Shown here: piece after piece, positions 17,765 to 26,276 of the stretch
Position numbering within the stretch: the first letter of the stretch is position 1
Layout: every line of letters begins with the position of its first letter
DNA from: Clostridia bacterium
GTDB lineage: Bacteria; Bacillota; Clostridia; Christensenellales; Aristaeellaceae
DNA length: 64,000 bases
Direction: 5' to 3'
NCBI GenBank assembly: GCA_017547285.1
Contig: JAFYQB010000113.1
Span: forward strand, 1-64,000
The notes under the pieces: generated by a model
Databases searched by the model: none
What the model was told of the DNA's origin: nothing
What the model saw: only the letters and a program-made list of their open reading frames with translations
Program-made: the position numbers and the translations under genes

Positions 17765-17989
17765 CTACATCTCCATCTGGGCGGCGACACAAGCACTTTC
17801 ACTGGTATGGGCTTCTGTACATTTGGCGAAGCCATAAGCATCCATGACGGAATTATCATTTGCCTGATGGACTTTGCACAGTTCCGACGGCATGGCTGCT
17901 TCATCGTACAGGTCTGCCAAACTACAACAACCACTTATATTGTATCTGATTTCCAGCAAACTTTCAATGCGCTCGGGCAGTTCGGTCAT
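17765..17989 (-). pseudogene. C-terminal remnant of an MmeI-like restriction-modification / DNA methylase gene
   Basis: About 75 codons encoding SLADLYDEAAMPSELCKVHQ and NDNSVMDAYGF. This resembles the C-terminal tail of class I DNA methyltransferases of the MmeI/type IIL kind, where LYDPLTMPPEL...KAHQ..D..V..AYG is usual. Full-length family members are around 900 residues. Nothing upstream (above 18,000 on this strand) continues the gene; instead a terminator and the cargo begin. It marks where the cargo cut into the backbone, or where a restriction system was lost. It could also be a free-standing small gene, which I consider less likely. Confidence 0.5.
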
Positions 17990-17999
17990 AAAGTGCAAA

Positions 18000-18030
18000 G
18001 CTGAGGCTTATATAGTGCCTCAGCTTTTTC
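18000..18030 (+). terminator. Hairpin terminator at the left edge of the cargo
   Basis: The 8-bp stem GCTGAGGC / GCCTCAGC has a nine-base loop and is followed by TTTTTC on the plus strand. No intact plus-strand gene precedes it, so it may be a leftover of a lost gene or serve the minus-strand AraC gene as a bidirectional terminator. Confidence 0.6.
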
Positions 18031-18071
18031 TATTCGCATGAAGTAGGACCGTATAAGATGTAAAAAAGCGT

Positions 18072-18887
18072 TTATGTATTGAGTCTACGGTATTGCGCTG
18101 GCGTAATACCAGTACGTTGCTTGAAATAACGAACAAAATAGCTAGCACTTTGAAAGCCAGACATTTCCGCAATAACATCCAGCTTCAAATTGTGGATGAC
18201 AAGCAAATCCTTTGCTTTTTCTAAGCGCAGATTGAGAAGATAATCAATAGGTGACACATTGTATGCTTGATGGAAAAGACGTCGAAAATGGGTTACACTA
18301 ACGCCACACAAATCAGCTAACTTCTCCAATGTGATGCATTCGGTAAAATGGGAAGACATGTATTCTTGAGCAGGCAGGGTTTGTTGATAGGCAGCAGGGT
18401 TGATGGTAGCGCGCACTTTGGAAAGCAGAATATCATGCATAATCTGATAAAGCAGACTTGAAGCTTGTAGCCTGTACCCAAGTTGTTTTCCTTCCCAAGC
18501 GTGGACACATTTTTCAAAATTTTTTTCAAAACGATCAAAATCTGCCGGATGAAGAATGGTAGCTTCTTCAAGTGGCATGTGTGCAGATAAGTCGCCCTCC
18601 ATTCTGAAGTTAATTGTATAATGAAGGCATTCTTCTACATGTTGTGGGACCGTTAGAAGGTATGAAACAGAGGCGGGAATGATGGCAACATCGCCTGGAA
18701 ACAGTCGTTTGCATTTGCCATCTTGATAGTAATATTGCATTTCACCTGTAGAAATACAGGTGACACCCCATACTTTTCGTCCCTCACGATATGCACTCCA
18801 TAGGTCTCCCTTAGGAGAGTTATGTTTGTGAGCCAGTGTGATTTCACAGATGCGCGCATCAAAATCGTGAATTCCGCTGGAAGCCAT
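18072..18887 (-). CDS. AraC-family transcriptional regulator (cargo regulator 1)
   Basis: About 271 residues: an N-terminal cupin-like sensing domain (FPGDVAIIPASVSYLLTVP is the typical strand-turn) and a C-terminal AraC double HTH (LEKLADLCGVSVTHFRRLFH; second helix pair ending SASYFVRYFKQRTGITPAQY). The start at 18887 gives good spacing to AAAGGTG; an ATG at 18896 is also possible. It is divergent from the isomerase-led operon at 19030 and probably controls it in response to a sugar. Confidence 0.88.
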   Translation of the reverse strand: MASSGIHDFDARICEITLAHKHNSPKGDLWSAYREGRKVWGVTCISTGEMQYYYQDGKCKRLFPGDVAIIPASVSYLLTVPQHVEECLHYTINFRMEGDLSAHMPLEEATILHPADFDRFEKNFEKCVHAWEGKQLGYRLQASSLLYQIMHDILLSKVRATINPAAYQQTLPAQEYMSSHFTECITLEKLADLCGVSVTHFRRLFHQAYNVSPIDYLLNLRLEKAKDLLVIHNLKLDVIAEMSGFQSASYFVRYFKQRTGITPAQYRRLNT

Positions 18888-19029
18888 ACCAACCATCACC
18901 TTTCTGCGTTCAGTATAAAAGGCTGAGAAAAACCTGTCAATAGAAAATGGACAGATTGTGATAGAAAGGGTCGAATGGTGGATTGAACGTTTTATATGTT
19001 TTGGGCAAAATAAAAATGAGGTGATTCGT

Positions 19030-20472
19030 ATGATGCGTAAAAGCAAAATAGCCATTGTACCACTTGGTCATGAAATCTATTTTCAGCAGTTCCCGACCCT
19101 TTATGATGAGCTTGTTCTGAAAGCAAATGAACTTATCGATCTTATGGATGACTCTACAGAGGCCATTATCACCGATTATGTGTCCAATATTGATGAGGCT
19201 TATCGCGTGGTGCAGGAACTTAAAAAGCAAGATGTCGATGGCGTTTTTATGCTTTTGACAACCTATCTGCCCTCCATGCTGGCATCTCCGTTTGCGCTGT
19301 ATTTGGATGTACCGCAAGTGCTGATTGCTGTTCAACCATTGGATGCACTGGACTATGAACGCTGCACCACCTACATGCAGCTTGCCAATGATGATGTATG
19401 CGCCATGCCGGAAATTGCAGGCGTGTATTTACGATTGGGCAGAAAGATGCCCCCTTGCATCGTGGCGGCTTCCAGTCAGGTAGAAGAATTAAAGCGTGAA
19501 TTGCAGAAGTGGCAGCACGCCATTGCAGCCAAAGGTGCTTTTAAGTATGCCATTTTTGGTTATCTCGGTCATACTTACGAAGGCATGTATGACATGCACA
19601 CTGATCCCACAGCCTTTTCCGCTGCATTTGGAGCACATGTCAAGATGCTGGAAATGTGCGAACTTGCGCGTTATGCTGATGAAACCACCAGTGATGAAGT
19701 GAGTGCAAAATGCGATACAATCCGCAGAACCTTTGAAATTTGTACGCCTTCCAATGATCCGCTGACAGATTATGTTCAGGAAGATGATCTGGATTGGTCG
19801 GCCAAAATGGCGTGCGCATTGGATAAGCTTGTGGAGAAGAATCATCTTACAGCACTGGCTTACTACTATCGCGGCGAACCCAATACTCTGTATGAGCGTA
19901 TCGGTGCTGGCTTGATCGTAGGTAACACCCTGCTGACCAGCCGTGGCATTCCTCTTGCCGGTGAAGCTGATTTAAAAACGGCGGCTGCCATGCTGATCAT
20001 GAAGAATCTTGGCGGCGGCGGTTCTTTTGCCGAACTGCATCCCTTTGATCTAAGCACCAATGCAATTTTGATCGGACACGATGGCCCGCACAATATTGCT
20101 ATCAGCAACGGAAAGCCGCTCCTTCGCAAACTCAAGAAGTATCATGGAAAATCCGGTTGCGGTATCGGCGTCGAATTCAGCCTGAAGACAGGTCCTGTAA
20201 CGCTTCTGAGCATCAGCATGCAGAACAATGGACGTTTCCGTTTGGTAGCTGCCGAAGGTGTGTCTTTGCCGGGGAGCATTCCGCAGACCGGCAATACCAA
20301 CACTCGTGTTACTTTCCCGGGCATGAGCGTTACGGATTTCTGCGCCCGCTGGTGCGAAGCCGGTCCAACGCATCATCTTGCGTTGGGTGTGGGTAAGCAT
20401 GTGGATGCTATCCGTGCCTTTGCTCGCATTATGGATATGGATCTGACTGTTATAGGTTCCTCGGAAGGATGA
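19030..20472 (+). CDS. L-fucose/L-arabinose isomerase-superfamily protein
   Basis: A 480-residue protein with the sugar-isomerase fold of the fucose/arabinose isomerase superfamily. The N-terminal Rossmann-like domain spans about residues 1-170 (DVDGVFMLLTTYLPSMLAS), and the metal-binding C-terminal part has GIPLAGEADLKTA, AELHPFD and GHDGPHN, whose Glu, Asp and His residues are likely Mn2+ ligands. It should interconvert an aldose and a ketose. The start at 19030 has GAGGTG; the frame upstream is rejected. It is first gene of a four-gene operon with an alpha/beta hydrolase, a GH99-like enzyme and an epimerase-like TIM barrel. The sugar is not known. Confidence 0.78.
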   Translation: MMRKSKIAIVPLGHEIYFQQFPTLYDELVLKANELIDLMDDSTEAIITDYVSNIDEAYRVVQELKKQDVDGVFMLLTTYLPSMLASPFALYLDVPQVLIAVQPLDALDYERCTTYMQLANDDVCAMPEIAGVYLRLGRKMPPCIVAASSQVEELKRELQKWQHAIAAKGAFKYAIFGYLGHTYEGMYDMHTDPTAFSAAFGAHVKMLEMCELARYADETTSDEVSAKCDTIRRTFEICTPSNDPLTDYVQEDDLDWSAKMACALDKLVEKNHLTALAYYYRGEPNTLYERIGAGLIVGNTLLTSRGIPLAGEADLKTAAAMLIMKNLGGGGSFAELHPFDLSTNAILIGHDGPHNIAISNGKPLLRKLKKYHGKSGCGIGVEFSLKTGPVTLLSISMQNNGRFRLVAAEGVSLPGSIPQTGNTNTRVTFPGMSVTDFCARWCEAGPTHHLALGVGKHVDAIRAFARIMDMDLTVIGSSEG

Positions 20473-20479
20473 AATATCG

Positions 20480-21508
20480 ATGAGTGAAGATATCCACATC
20501 TCGCAGAAATATAGAAGTGCATATGAAGAGGGGATTAGAAAGCTAATTGATGAACGGCGTATTGAAGCCGATGAAGTTCGCAAAGCTTTTGCATCTCCAC
20601 AAGGGGTTGCGGCCCAACCAGAGCTCTACCGTAACAAGCTTCGTCAGATGCTCGGGTGGCCTCTAACAAAGCCTACCCGGGAAATGAACAAGCTGATCGT
20701 CTGTGAAGAAAAAATGTTGGAACCAGACATTCTTATGCAGCGCGTTCAGATTGAAGTTCTTTCAGGGCTGCCCTTTTATGGTATTCTGTTGATCCCGCAA
20801 AACCGGGAAGGAAAAATGCCTCTGGTTATTTCTCAGCATGGAGGATGGGGAACGCCTGAGCAAACGGCTGACCTGCATACGCCAAACAATTACAAGGGTA
20901 TGTCTCTGAGATTGGCAAGAGAAGGGTGTATTGTATTTGCACCACAGCTCTTGCTGTGGCTTGAGGAAGAAGAAATGGAAGGCCGCGTGGCTTACGGGCT
21001 CAAGCATCACCGTACGCAAAGGGAACACGAACTGCGTCAGCTTGGTGGAAGTATCGTAGCGTTGGAAGTGTACTCTATCATGTGTGCAATTGACTGTCTG
21101 TCAGCTTTGCCACAGGTAGATCATACCCGAATTGGTATGATTGGCATTTCATATGGGGGCTTTTATACGCAAATGACCGCTGCGCTGGATACGCGCATCA
21201 AAGCAGCGGTTACCAATGCGTTTTTCAACGAGCGCTATCGTTATTGCTGGCATGATTTTTCGTGGTTTGGATCGGCATTCCAGATGTTAGATGCAGAAAT
21301 CTGTGGTTTGATTGCCCCTCGTCCGTTATGCATTCATGTTGGCACAAATGACAAAGTGTTTGATTATACTGGGGCCGTTCGGGAGTTTGAACGTCTCAAG
21401 CCATATTTCGCAAACACTCCGGAAAACCTGCACTTCATTCTCTCTGATGTCAACCATACGCTTACAGATAGCGGAGAGGAAATTGAATTCCTGTTGAATC
21501 ATCTATAA
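20480..21508 (+). CDS. Alpha/beta hydrolase, dienelactone-hydrolase / acetyl-xylan-esterase-like
   Basis: A 342-residue alpha/beta hydrolase with the nucleophile elbow GISYGG (Ser224), an oxyanion-region HGGWG at 120-124, the acid Asp in TNDKVFD and the catalytic His in DVNHTLTD. No signal peptide, so it acts in the cytoplasm on imported material. The N-terminal helical cap (about 90 residues) is like that of carbohydrate esterases of the CE7/CE15-like broad group. It lies 7 bases after the isomerase gene. Removal of an acyl or uronate-ester group from an imported sugar is a reasonable guess. Confidence 0.78.
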   Translation: MSEDIHISQKYRSAYEEGIRKLIDERRIEADEVRKAFASPQGVAAQPELYRNKLRQMLGWPLTKPTREMNKLIVCEEKMLEPDILMQRVQIEVLSGLPFYGILLIPQNREGKMPLVISQHGGWGTPEQTADLHTPNNYKGMSLRLAREGCIVFAPQLLLWLEEEEMEGRVAYGLKHHRTQREHELRQLGGSIVALEVYSIMCAIDCLSALPQVDHTRIGMIGISYGGFYTQMTAALDTRIKAAVTNAFFNERYRYCWHDFSWFGSAFQMLDAEICGLIAPRPLCIHVGTNDKVFDYTGAVREFERLKPYFANTPENLHFILSDVNHTLTDSGEEIEFLLNHL

Positions 21509-21528
21509 TTCATATGGAGGTGTATCCC

Positions 21529-22689
21529 ATGAAGAAGATCCCGGTTTACGCATGGTATTTCCCCAATTGGCATCCTGGCGATCCGCTGAATGAGCAGTGG
21601 CATGGCAAGGGTTGGTCGGAATGGCGCTGTGTGCAGTATGCGGCGCAGCGTTTTGAAGGGCATCAGCTCTATCATCCGCTGTGGGGTTATGAGGATGAAT
21701 CTGATCCTGCCGTCATGGGAAAGAAAATCGATACTGCTCTTCAGTACGGCGTTGATGGCTTTATGTGGGACTTCTATTGGTTTGAATCCACGGGCGGCTA
21801 TCGTTTGAAGGCTTTGGAAGCTTTCATCGAAGCGATGAAAACCCGCAAAAATTTCAAGATGGCATTGATGTGGTGCAACCACGATCCTGTTTATGTACAC
21901 CCCGCACCGTATTATTCTCCCGGACGTGAACTGATCTCCGGTGATCTTTCTGAAGAAGGTTTTGCCAAGGGAGCGGACTACATTATTGAAAAATGCATGA
22001 CGCAGGACTGGTACATGACTGTGCAGCATGAGGGCAAAGAAAAGTTGTACTTCATTATGTGGGCGCTTCAGAAGTTTGCCGCTGGCCTTGGAGGCATTGA
22101 AAATGCACGCCGTGTATTGGATGCGTTCCGTGAAAAAGTGAAAAAGGTATGCGGCAAAGAAGTGTATCTGGCCACTTATCCCACTTCGCTTCCTGGTTAC
22201 GGTAATGGCAAGCCCGAAGAAGTGACCGAATACCTGAAGGCCTTTGGCATCGACGGATGTATTACTTACGGCTGGCCTGTCAGACCCGATCCTGACGATG
22301 TGTGGCCTGTGACCCAGTACAGCCGTTATGTAGATAAAGGCATCAAGCTCTACGAAGCATATACCAAAAATGTCAATTTGCCTGTCAACATTACCGTAGT
22401 GCAGGGTTGGGACAGCAGCCCCAGAACCGTTCCTTCCGATATGTATGAGCCCAAGCGCGCTTTTACCTATGAGTGGATCACGGATCACAAAAATCCGGCA
22501 GATTTCAAGCGCGCTCTGCTTGCAGCCAAGGAATTCTATCAGAGCGATGCTTCCACCGGCGATTTCATCACGCTGACGACCTGGAACGAATGGACAGAAG
22601 GCAACTTCATGGAACCCACGGTTGAGCAGGGTTATAGCTGTCTGGAAGCTGTGCGGGATGTGTTCGGCACGCAGGAAGAGCCCCGGTGA
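21529..22689 (+). CDS. WbsX / GH99-like glycan enzyme
   Basis: A 386-residue protein beginning with YAWYFPNWH and HGKGWSEW, then GVDGFMWDFYWFES and a C-terminal TTWNEWTEGN. This is the typical pattern of the WbsX (PF14307) family, whose fold is that of GH99 endo-mannosidases. No signal peptide, so it is cytoplasmic. An ATG at 21514 overlaps the ribosome binding site, so the start at 21529 (after GGAGGTG) is chosen. Members in carbohydrate operons are presumed glycosidases, though biochemical data are sparse. Confidence 0.8.
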   Translation: MKKIPVYAWYFPNWHPGDPLNEQWHGKGWSEWRCVQYAAQRFEGHQLYHPLWGYEDESDPAVMGKKIDTALQYGVDGFMWDFYWFESTGGYRLKALEAFIEAMKTRKNFKMALMWCNHDPVYVHPAPYYSPGRELISGDLSEEGFAKGADYIIEKCMTQDWYMTVQHEGKEKLYFIMWALQKFAAGLGGIENARRVLDAFREKVKKVCGKEVYLATYPTSLPGYGNGKPEEVTEYLKAFGIDGCITYGWPVRPDPDDVWPVTQYSRYVDKGIKLYEAYTKNVNLPVNITVVQGWDSSPRTVPSDMYEPKRAFTYEWITDHKNPADFKRALLAAKEFYQSDASTGDFITLTTWNEWTEGNFMEPTVEQGYSCLEAVRDVFGTQEEPR

Positions 22690-22706
22690 TCAGGTAGGCA
22701 CATATT

Positions 22707-23519
22707 ATGCTGCCCATTGGAATGACATCTAAATTTCTGGCAACCTCCACGCCCGAAGGATGGCAGGAGGTTGCCGAAGCCGGATTTGTCAACTTCGAGC
22801 TGGCTTTCGATTGTATGATGGCTCATCAGCAAAGCGTAGAGGCGATGAATGCGGATGCTGTTCTGCGGCGCAGCCATGCGCTGAGCGCTGGCATGAACAT
22901 TTCATCGTCACATCTGCCGTTTGCCTTCTTCTTTGACTTCAGCGCAAAGGATGAAGCAGCGCGCAAACGCGCCATGGAGATCCAGACGGACACGCTTCGG
23001 ATGATTTCCGACTGGCAGATTCCCATTGCCGTGGTGCACGCCAGCGCCGAACCGATTGGCAGCGAAGAGCGTTTGGAACGCATCATGTGGGCAACAGAAA
23101 ATCTTGCCATCCTCGGTGAACGTGCCAGAAAACTTGGCGTAACGCTCGCACTGGAGGTGCTGCCCCGCACTTCGCTTGGCAACACTTCGGAAGAACTGCT
23201 GCAGATTTCCCAAAGCGGTACAGCGACCAAACTTAATCTGGACTTCAATCACCTCATGAAAGAAACGCATTTCGATTTCATTGACCGAACCGCCGAACAC
23301 CTGATCACGACCCATTTGTCCGATTATGATTTGGTCAACGAACGCCATTGGGCACCCGGACTCGGTGATGTTGATTGGAGCGGATGCGTGAAACGCCTGA
23401 TGGAGCACGGCTACAAGGGCCAGCTCATGCTGGAAGTGCGCGACACAGCTGCCATCCCCGGCAAAATTTCATCAGCCCGTGAAGTTATGGAACTGCTGCA
23501 GGGTGCGCTGAACAAATAA
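22707..23519 (+). CDS. Sugar phosphate isomerase/epimerase-like TIM barrel
   Basis: A 270-residue xylose-isomerase-like TIM barrel (AP endonuclease 2 family). Metal-ligand regions are visible: VHASAEP, LALEVLPRT with its glutamate, LNLDFNHLM, and HLSDYD followed by LMLEVRD. Such enzymes include inosose dehydratases, tagatose epimerases and hydroxypyruvate isomerases. It is the last gene of the 19030 operon, followed by a strong terminator. Paired with a fucose-isomerase-like enzyme, it probably handles a rare ketose, but the reaction is not determined. Confidence 0.82.
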   Translation: MLPIGMTSKFLATSTPEGWQEVAEAGFVNFELAFDCMMAHQQSVEAMNADAVLRRSHALSAGMNISSSHLPFAFFFDFSAKDEAARKRAMEIQTDTLRMISDWQIPIAVVHASAEPIGSEERLERIMWATENLAILGERARKLGVTLALEVLPRTSLGNTSEELLQISQSGTATKLNLDFNHLMKETHFDFIDRTAEHLITTHLSDYDLVNERHWAPGLGDVDWSGCVKRLMEHGYKGQLMLEVRDTAAIPGKISSAREVMELLQGALNK

Positions 23520-23524
23520 TCAAA

Positions 23525-23556
23525 AAGGTTCCGCATGAATCGCGGAACCTTTTTTC
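23525..23556 (+). terminator. Terminator of the isomerase operon
   Basis: The 10-bp stem AAGGTTCCGC / GCGGAACCTT has a seven-base loop and is followed by a T run. It lies 5 bases after the stop codon at 23519. Confidence 0.9.
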
Positions 23557-23588
23557 TTGTTTGCTAATCAATGCATTTGGTGGTAGCG

Positions 23589-24302
23589 TCACATTTGTTT
23601 GCGGCAGCCGTCAACAAGGTAATTCTGTCCGGAAACATAGCTGGCTTCATCGCTTGCAACAAACAAAATTACATTGGCCATCTCGTCATAAGTTCCGGCA
23701 CGGCCTACAAACGAGAATTCCTTCATTACGTCACTTCCTTCGGGAGCAACGCTTCCTGGAGAAACGCAATTGACCGTAATGCCTTTATCGCTTACCGCCT
23801 TTGCAAGGGCTTTGGTAAAGGCAATCACAGCGCCCTTCGACATGGAGTAATCAACAAACCAGCTCAATCCGTACACACCTGCAACCGAGCCAACATTCAC
23901 GATTCTGCCATAGTGATTTTCAATCATGGATGGCAGCACAGCATGTGATAAATACATCGTACCCAGAATGTTGACATCAATCACTTTTTTCCACTGTTCG
24001 GAGGTGGAATTGACAAAATCGGAAAGGGGAAAGATACCAGCATTATTCACAAGAATATCGATTCTGCCAAATCTTTTCAGCGCAGCTTCAACCGCGTTTC
24101 TGGCGTCCGCTTCGTTGGAGATATCAAGGCTGATTTTCATGACATTGCTGGTATACAGTTGAATTTGTTCGTAAGTTTCCGTCAAATCTGCAATGTCAGC
24201 CAGAACAACGCGGGCTCCCTGGCGTGCGAAGCTGATCGCTGTCGCTTTGCCAATCCCCTTGGCAGCGCCGGTAACAAAAGCTGTTTTCCCTGCGAAACGC
24301 AT
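23589..24302 (-). CDS. Short-chain dehydrogenase/reductase
   Basis: A 237-residue classical SDR. The cofactor motif TGAAKGIG lies near the N-terminus, NNAG in the middle, and the catalytic tetrad includes Ser in VNVGSVAG and YSMSK (YxxxK). The D in VLADIADL after the second strand suggests NAD(H) preference. It is third in a minus-strand operon with a NAD-epimerase-like protein and a type I dehydroquinase-like enzyme. Oxidation or reduction of a ring or sugar hydroxyl is expected. Start supported by AGGAGAG. Confidence 0.9.
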   Translation of the reverse strand: MRFAGKTAFVTGAAKGIGKATAISFARQGARVVLADIADLTETYEQIQLYTSNVMKISLDISNEADARNAVEAALKRFGRIDILVNNAGIFPLSDFVNSTSEQWKKVIDVNILGTMYLSHAVLPSMIENHYGRIVNVGSVAGVYGLSWFVDYSMSKGAVIAFTKALAKAVSDKGITVNCVSPGSVAPEGSDVMKEFSFVGRAGTYDEMANVILFVASDEASYVSGQNYLVDGCRKQM

Positions 24303-24326
24303 TTTTGTTCACTCTCCTTGATTGGT

Positions 24327-25334
24327 TCAAACAATTCCTTGATCTGCCAGATACTGATCCATACGATCGTTAACAGGCTGTGTGTGTTTCAGATCTTCCA
24401 GCCTGATTTTGGCAAGTTCAGCTTTCAGGCCATCCTTCAGCGGCATCAGATCGCTCTGTTTCAGGCCTGCGACTTTCAACACTTTGCTGTTATCCACGAC
24501 CCGGTCAAAGCATCGGTCATAAGTAAGCTGCTGCCTTATGTGAATATTGCCGGGGCCAATAATGTTCAGATAATCCTCCATATTGACGGTTACATATTTC
24601 AGATTACCTATCTCACGATAAATCTCGGCCACTTCGCGCCATGTATGATGCTCGGCTGTAGCAAAGGTATATGCTTCTCCGTACGCTTCAGGATTGAGAA
24701 TGATGGCAGAAAACATTTTGGCCAAATCACCGGCCCAGCTCATGGTCGCCTGTTTGTCCATGGCTTCTTCGGGAAGCACCACCGTTTTTCCGGTTAGCAG
24801 TCTGTACACTACGGTATTTGCCTCAAGGGTTACCAGCTGAAAACGATTGCTGGAATAGGTAATCGCAGGACGAACGATCGACCAGTTCCGATAACCGGAG
24901 GCCTTGAGCACTTCTTCCTCCTGCGCCTTGTAAATGGAATAATCGCCCGAGTTGAGGAATGCTTCATCCGTCTCAGTGTCTAGAAGTCTAGGGGACGCTT
25001 CCGTAATCGGCGTTTGACTATCGGCGTAAACACGATAGGTAGAAAGGAAAATGTAGTGTTCTGTATTTTCCAGATAAAGCTTATCATACCGGCGGAATTC
25101 TTCAGGACTGAAATACACCAGAAAATCCACAATGGCATCGTACTTGTTTTTTAACAGGCTTTCCAGAAAAGGAATGTCTTTTCCATCACCCTTGATGTAC
25201 GTAAGCATCGGGTGATCAGAAGTCATATCATCCAATGACAGAGCATCCACCTGATAGCCTTTTTGAATCAATTCCGGTACCAAATAAATGCCCATAGCAC
25301 CTGTAGCGCCTATCACCAAAATTTTTTTACTCAT
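24327..25334 (-). CDS. NAD-dependent epimerase/dehydratase family protein
   Basis: A 335-residue extended SDR-like protein: GATGAMG nucleotide-binding motif at the N-terminus, then a central YSIYKAQEEE segment where YxxxK is altered to YKAQE in context. Because Tyr-x-x-x-Lys is imperfect (YSIYK fits best), catalytic chemistry may be preserved with YSIYK. The C-terminal region is like that of isoflavone-reductase or CSP41-type NAD-binding proteins. GGAGGAG precedes the start. It lies 24 bases both from the dehydroquinase-like gene and the SDR. Confidence 0.78.
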   Translation of the reverse strand: MSKKILVIGATGAMGIYLVPELIQKGYQVDALSLDDMTSDHPMLTYIKGDGKDIPFLESLLKNKYDAIVDFLVYFSPEEFRRYDKLYLENTEHYIFLSTYRVYADSQTPITEASPRLLDTETDEAFLNSGDYSIYKAQEEEVLKASGYRNWSIVRPAITYSSNRFQLVTLEANTVVYRLLTGKTVVLPEEAMDKQATMSWAGDLAKMFSAIILNPEAYGEAYTFATAEHHTWREVAEIYREIGNLKYVTVNMEDYLNIIGPGNIHIRQQLTYDRCFDRVVDNSKVLKVAGLKQSDLMPLKDGLKAELAKIRLEDLKHTQPVNDRMDQYLADQGIV

Positions 25335-25358
25335 TGTTTTTTCTCCTCCATTGCTTTG

Positions 25359-26120
25359 TTAAAAACCTAATCCATCACGAATCGTTCTTGAAGTGGATAA
25401 AAGCGGCTGCTGTACAGTGGAGTAAGCATCATGCTCGTAAACGCAGAGATGTATGCAGTTGCCCAAATGCATGCCAATTCTTCTGTGGATAGCGCTTTCG
25501 CCAATACTCAGAAACAAAAAAGGAGCATCCAAATTTTCTTTTAAGAGATTGGTAATTCTCAGATTCTCTATTTGCTGCTCCATATTATCGGCAGCGGTAA
25601 CAATTTTGACGATATCAGCGCCTCTGCGCTTGTGCTCCATAGCGATTTCAAGCACGCGTTCAGCCGGTGTGAATTTGAGTACATGAGATGACATTAAGAC
25701 CTCTGCGCCTTTTTGATGCAGCTGATCAATCAAATGCATCTGCTTTTGAATGGCTTTTTCCGAAACAGCCAGTTCATCCGGCTGTTTGTCGAACAGATCG
25801 CCCATAACATCGCAAAGCGTAGCGCCGCAATCGGCCAACGCCAGCAAACCGGCAGCCAGCTCATCATCTGTTTTATCGGCATTGGAACTGCTTCTGCGGT
25901 AGTTTGTAACATAAACAGGCTTTCCCTGCATTGCGTCCAGAATTTTTTTGTACGTCTTTTCATTTTGATATTCTTTCTGCAAGGATTCCACTTGCAACCC
26001 AAAAGCTTCAGCTCCACAATGCAATGCATTGTAGATTCTGCCAATGGCTATTTCCGGTGCTTTGCATTGGAGCATTACGGTAAGCAAGGCGTTTTGATGA
26101 TCCAAAAATGATTTTTTCAT
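25359..26120 (-). CDS. Type I 3-dehydroquinate-dehydratase-like Schiff-base enzyme
   Basis: A 253-residue TIM barrel similar to type I dehydroquinase (AroD). Key residues are present: the catalytic His in SSHVLKFTPAE (about residue 146), the Schiff-base lysine in GADIVKIV (about residue 172), the substrate arginine region in AIHRRIG, and a STVQQPLLS loop near the C-terminus. Lying in a sugar operon instead of with aro genes, it may dehydrate or cleave a cyclitol or keto-sugar acid. The ATG at 26120 is preferred over a GTG at 26129 because GGAGAGG is better spaced. Confidence 0.75.
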   Translation of the reverse strand: MKKSFLDHQNALLTVMLQCKAPEIAIGRIYNALHCGAEAFGLQVESLQKEYQNEKTYKKILDAMQGKPVYVTNYRRSSSNADKTDDELAAGLLALADCGATLCDVMGDLFDKQPDELAVSEKAIQKQMHLIDQLHQKGAEVLMSSHVLKFTPAERVLEIAMEHKRRGADIVKIVTAADNMEQQIENLRITNLLKENLDAPFLFLSIGESAIHRRIGMHLGNCIHLCVYEHDAYSTVQQPLLSTSRTIRDGLGF

Positions 26121-26190
26121 AGACTGCACCTCTCCAACTGTTGTTATTTTTACTATAACGATATCATTTGTTTAGCGCAATGTGCTTTGC

Positions 26191-26259
26191 GATACTTTTT
26201 AACGTTTCTGATACTTTTTTATGATTGCGCTTGTGATTCAACAACTATTACCGTATAAT
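26191..26259 (+). promoter_or_regulatory. Regulatory region between dehydroquinase-like operon and AraC gene
   Basis: Two direct copies of GATACTTTTT (26191-26200 and 26210-26219, start-to-start distance 19 bp) are likely AraC half-sites. Downstream are TTGTGA (26231-26236) and TATAAT (26254-26259) with a 17-base spacer, a promoter for the AraC gene at 26277. Confidence 0.55.
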
Positions 26260-26276
26260 GAAAACGGAGGGAACAT

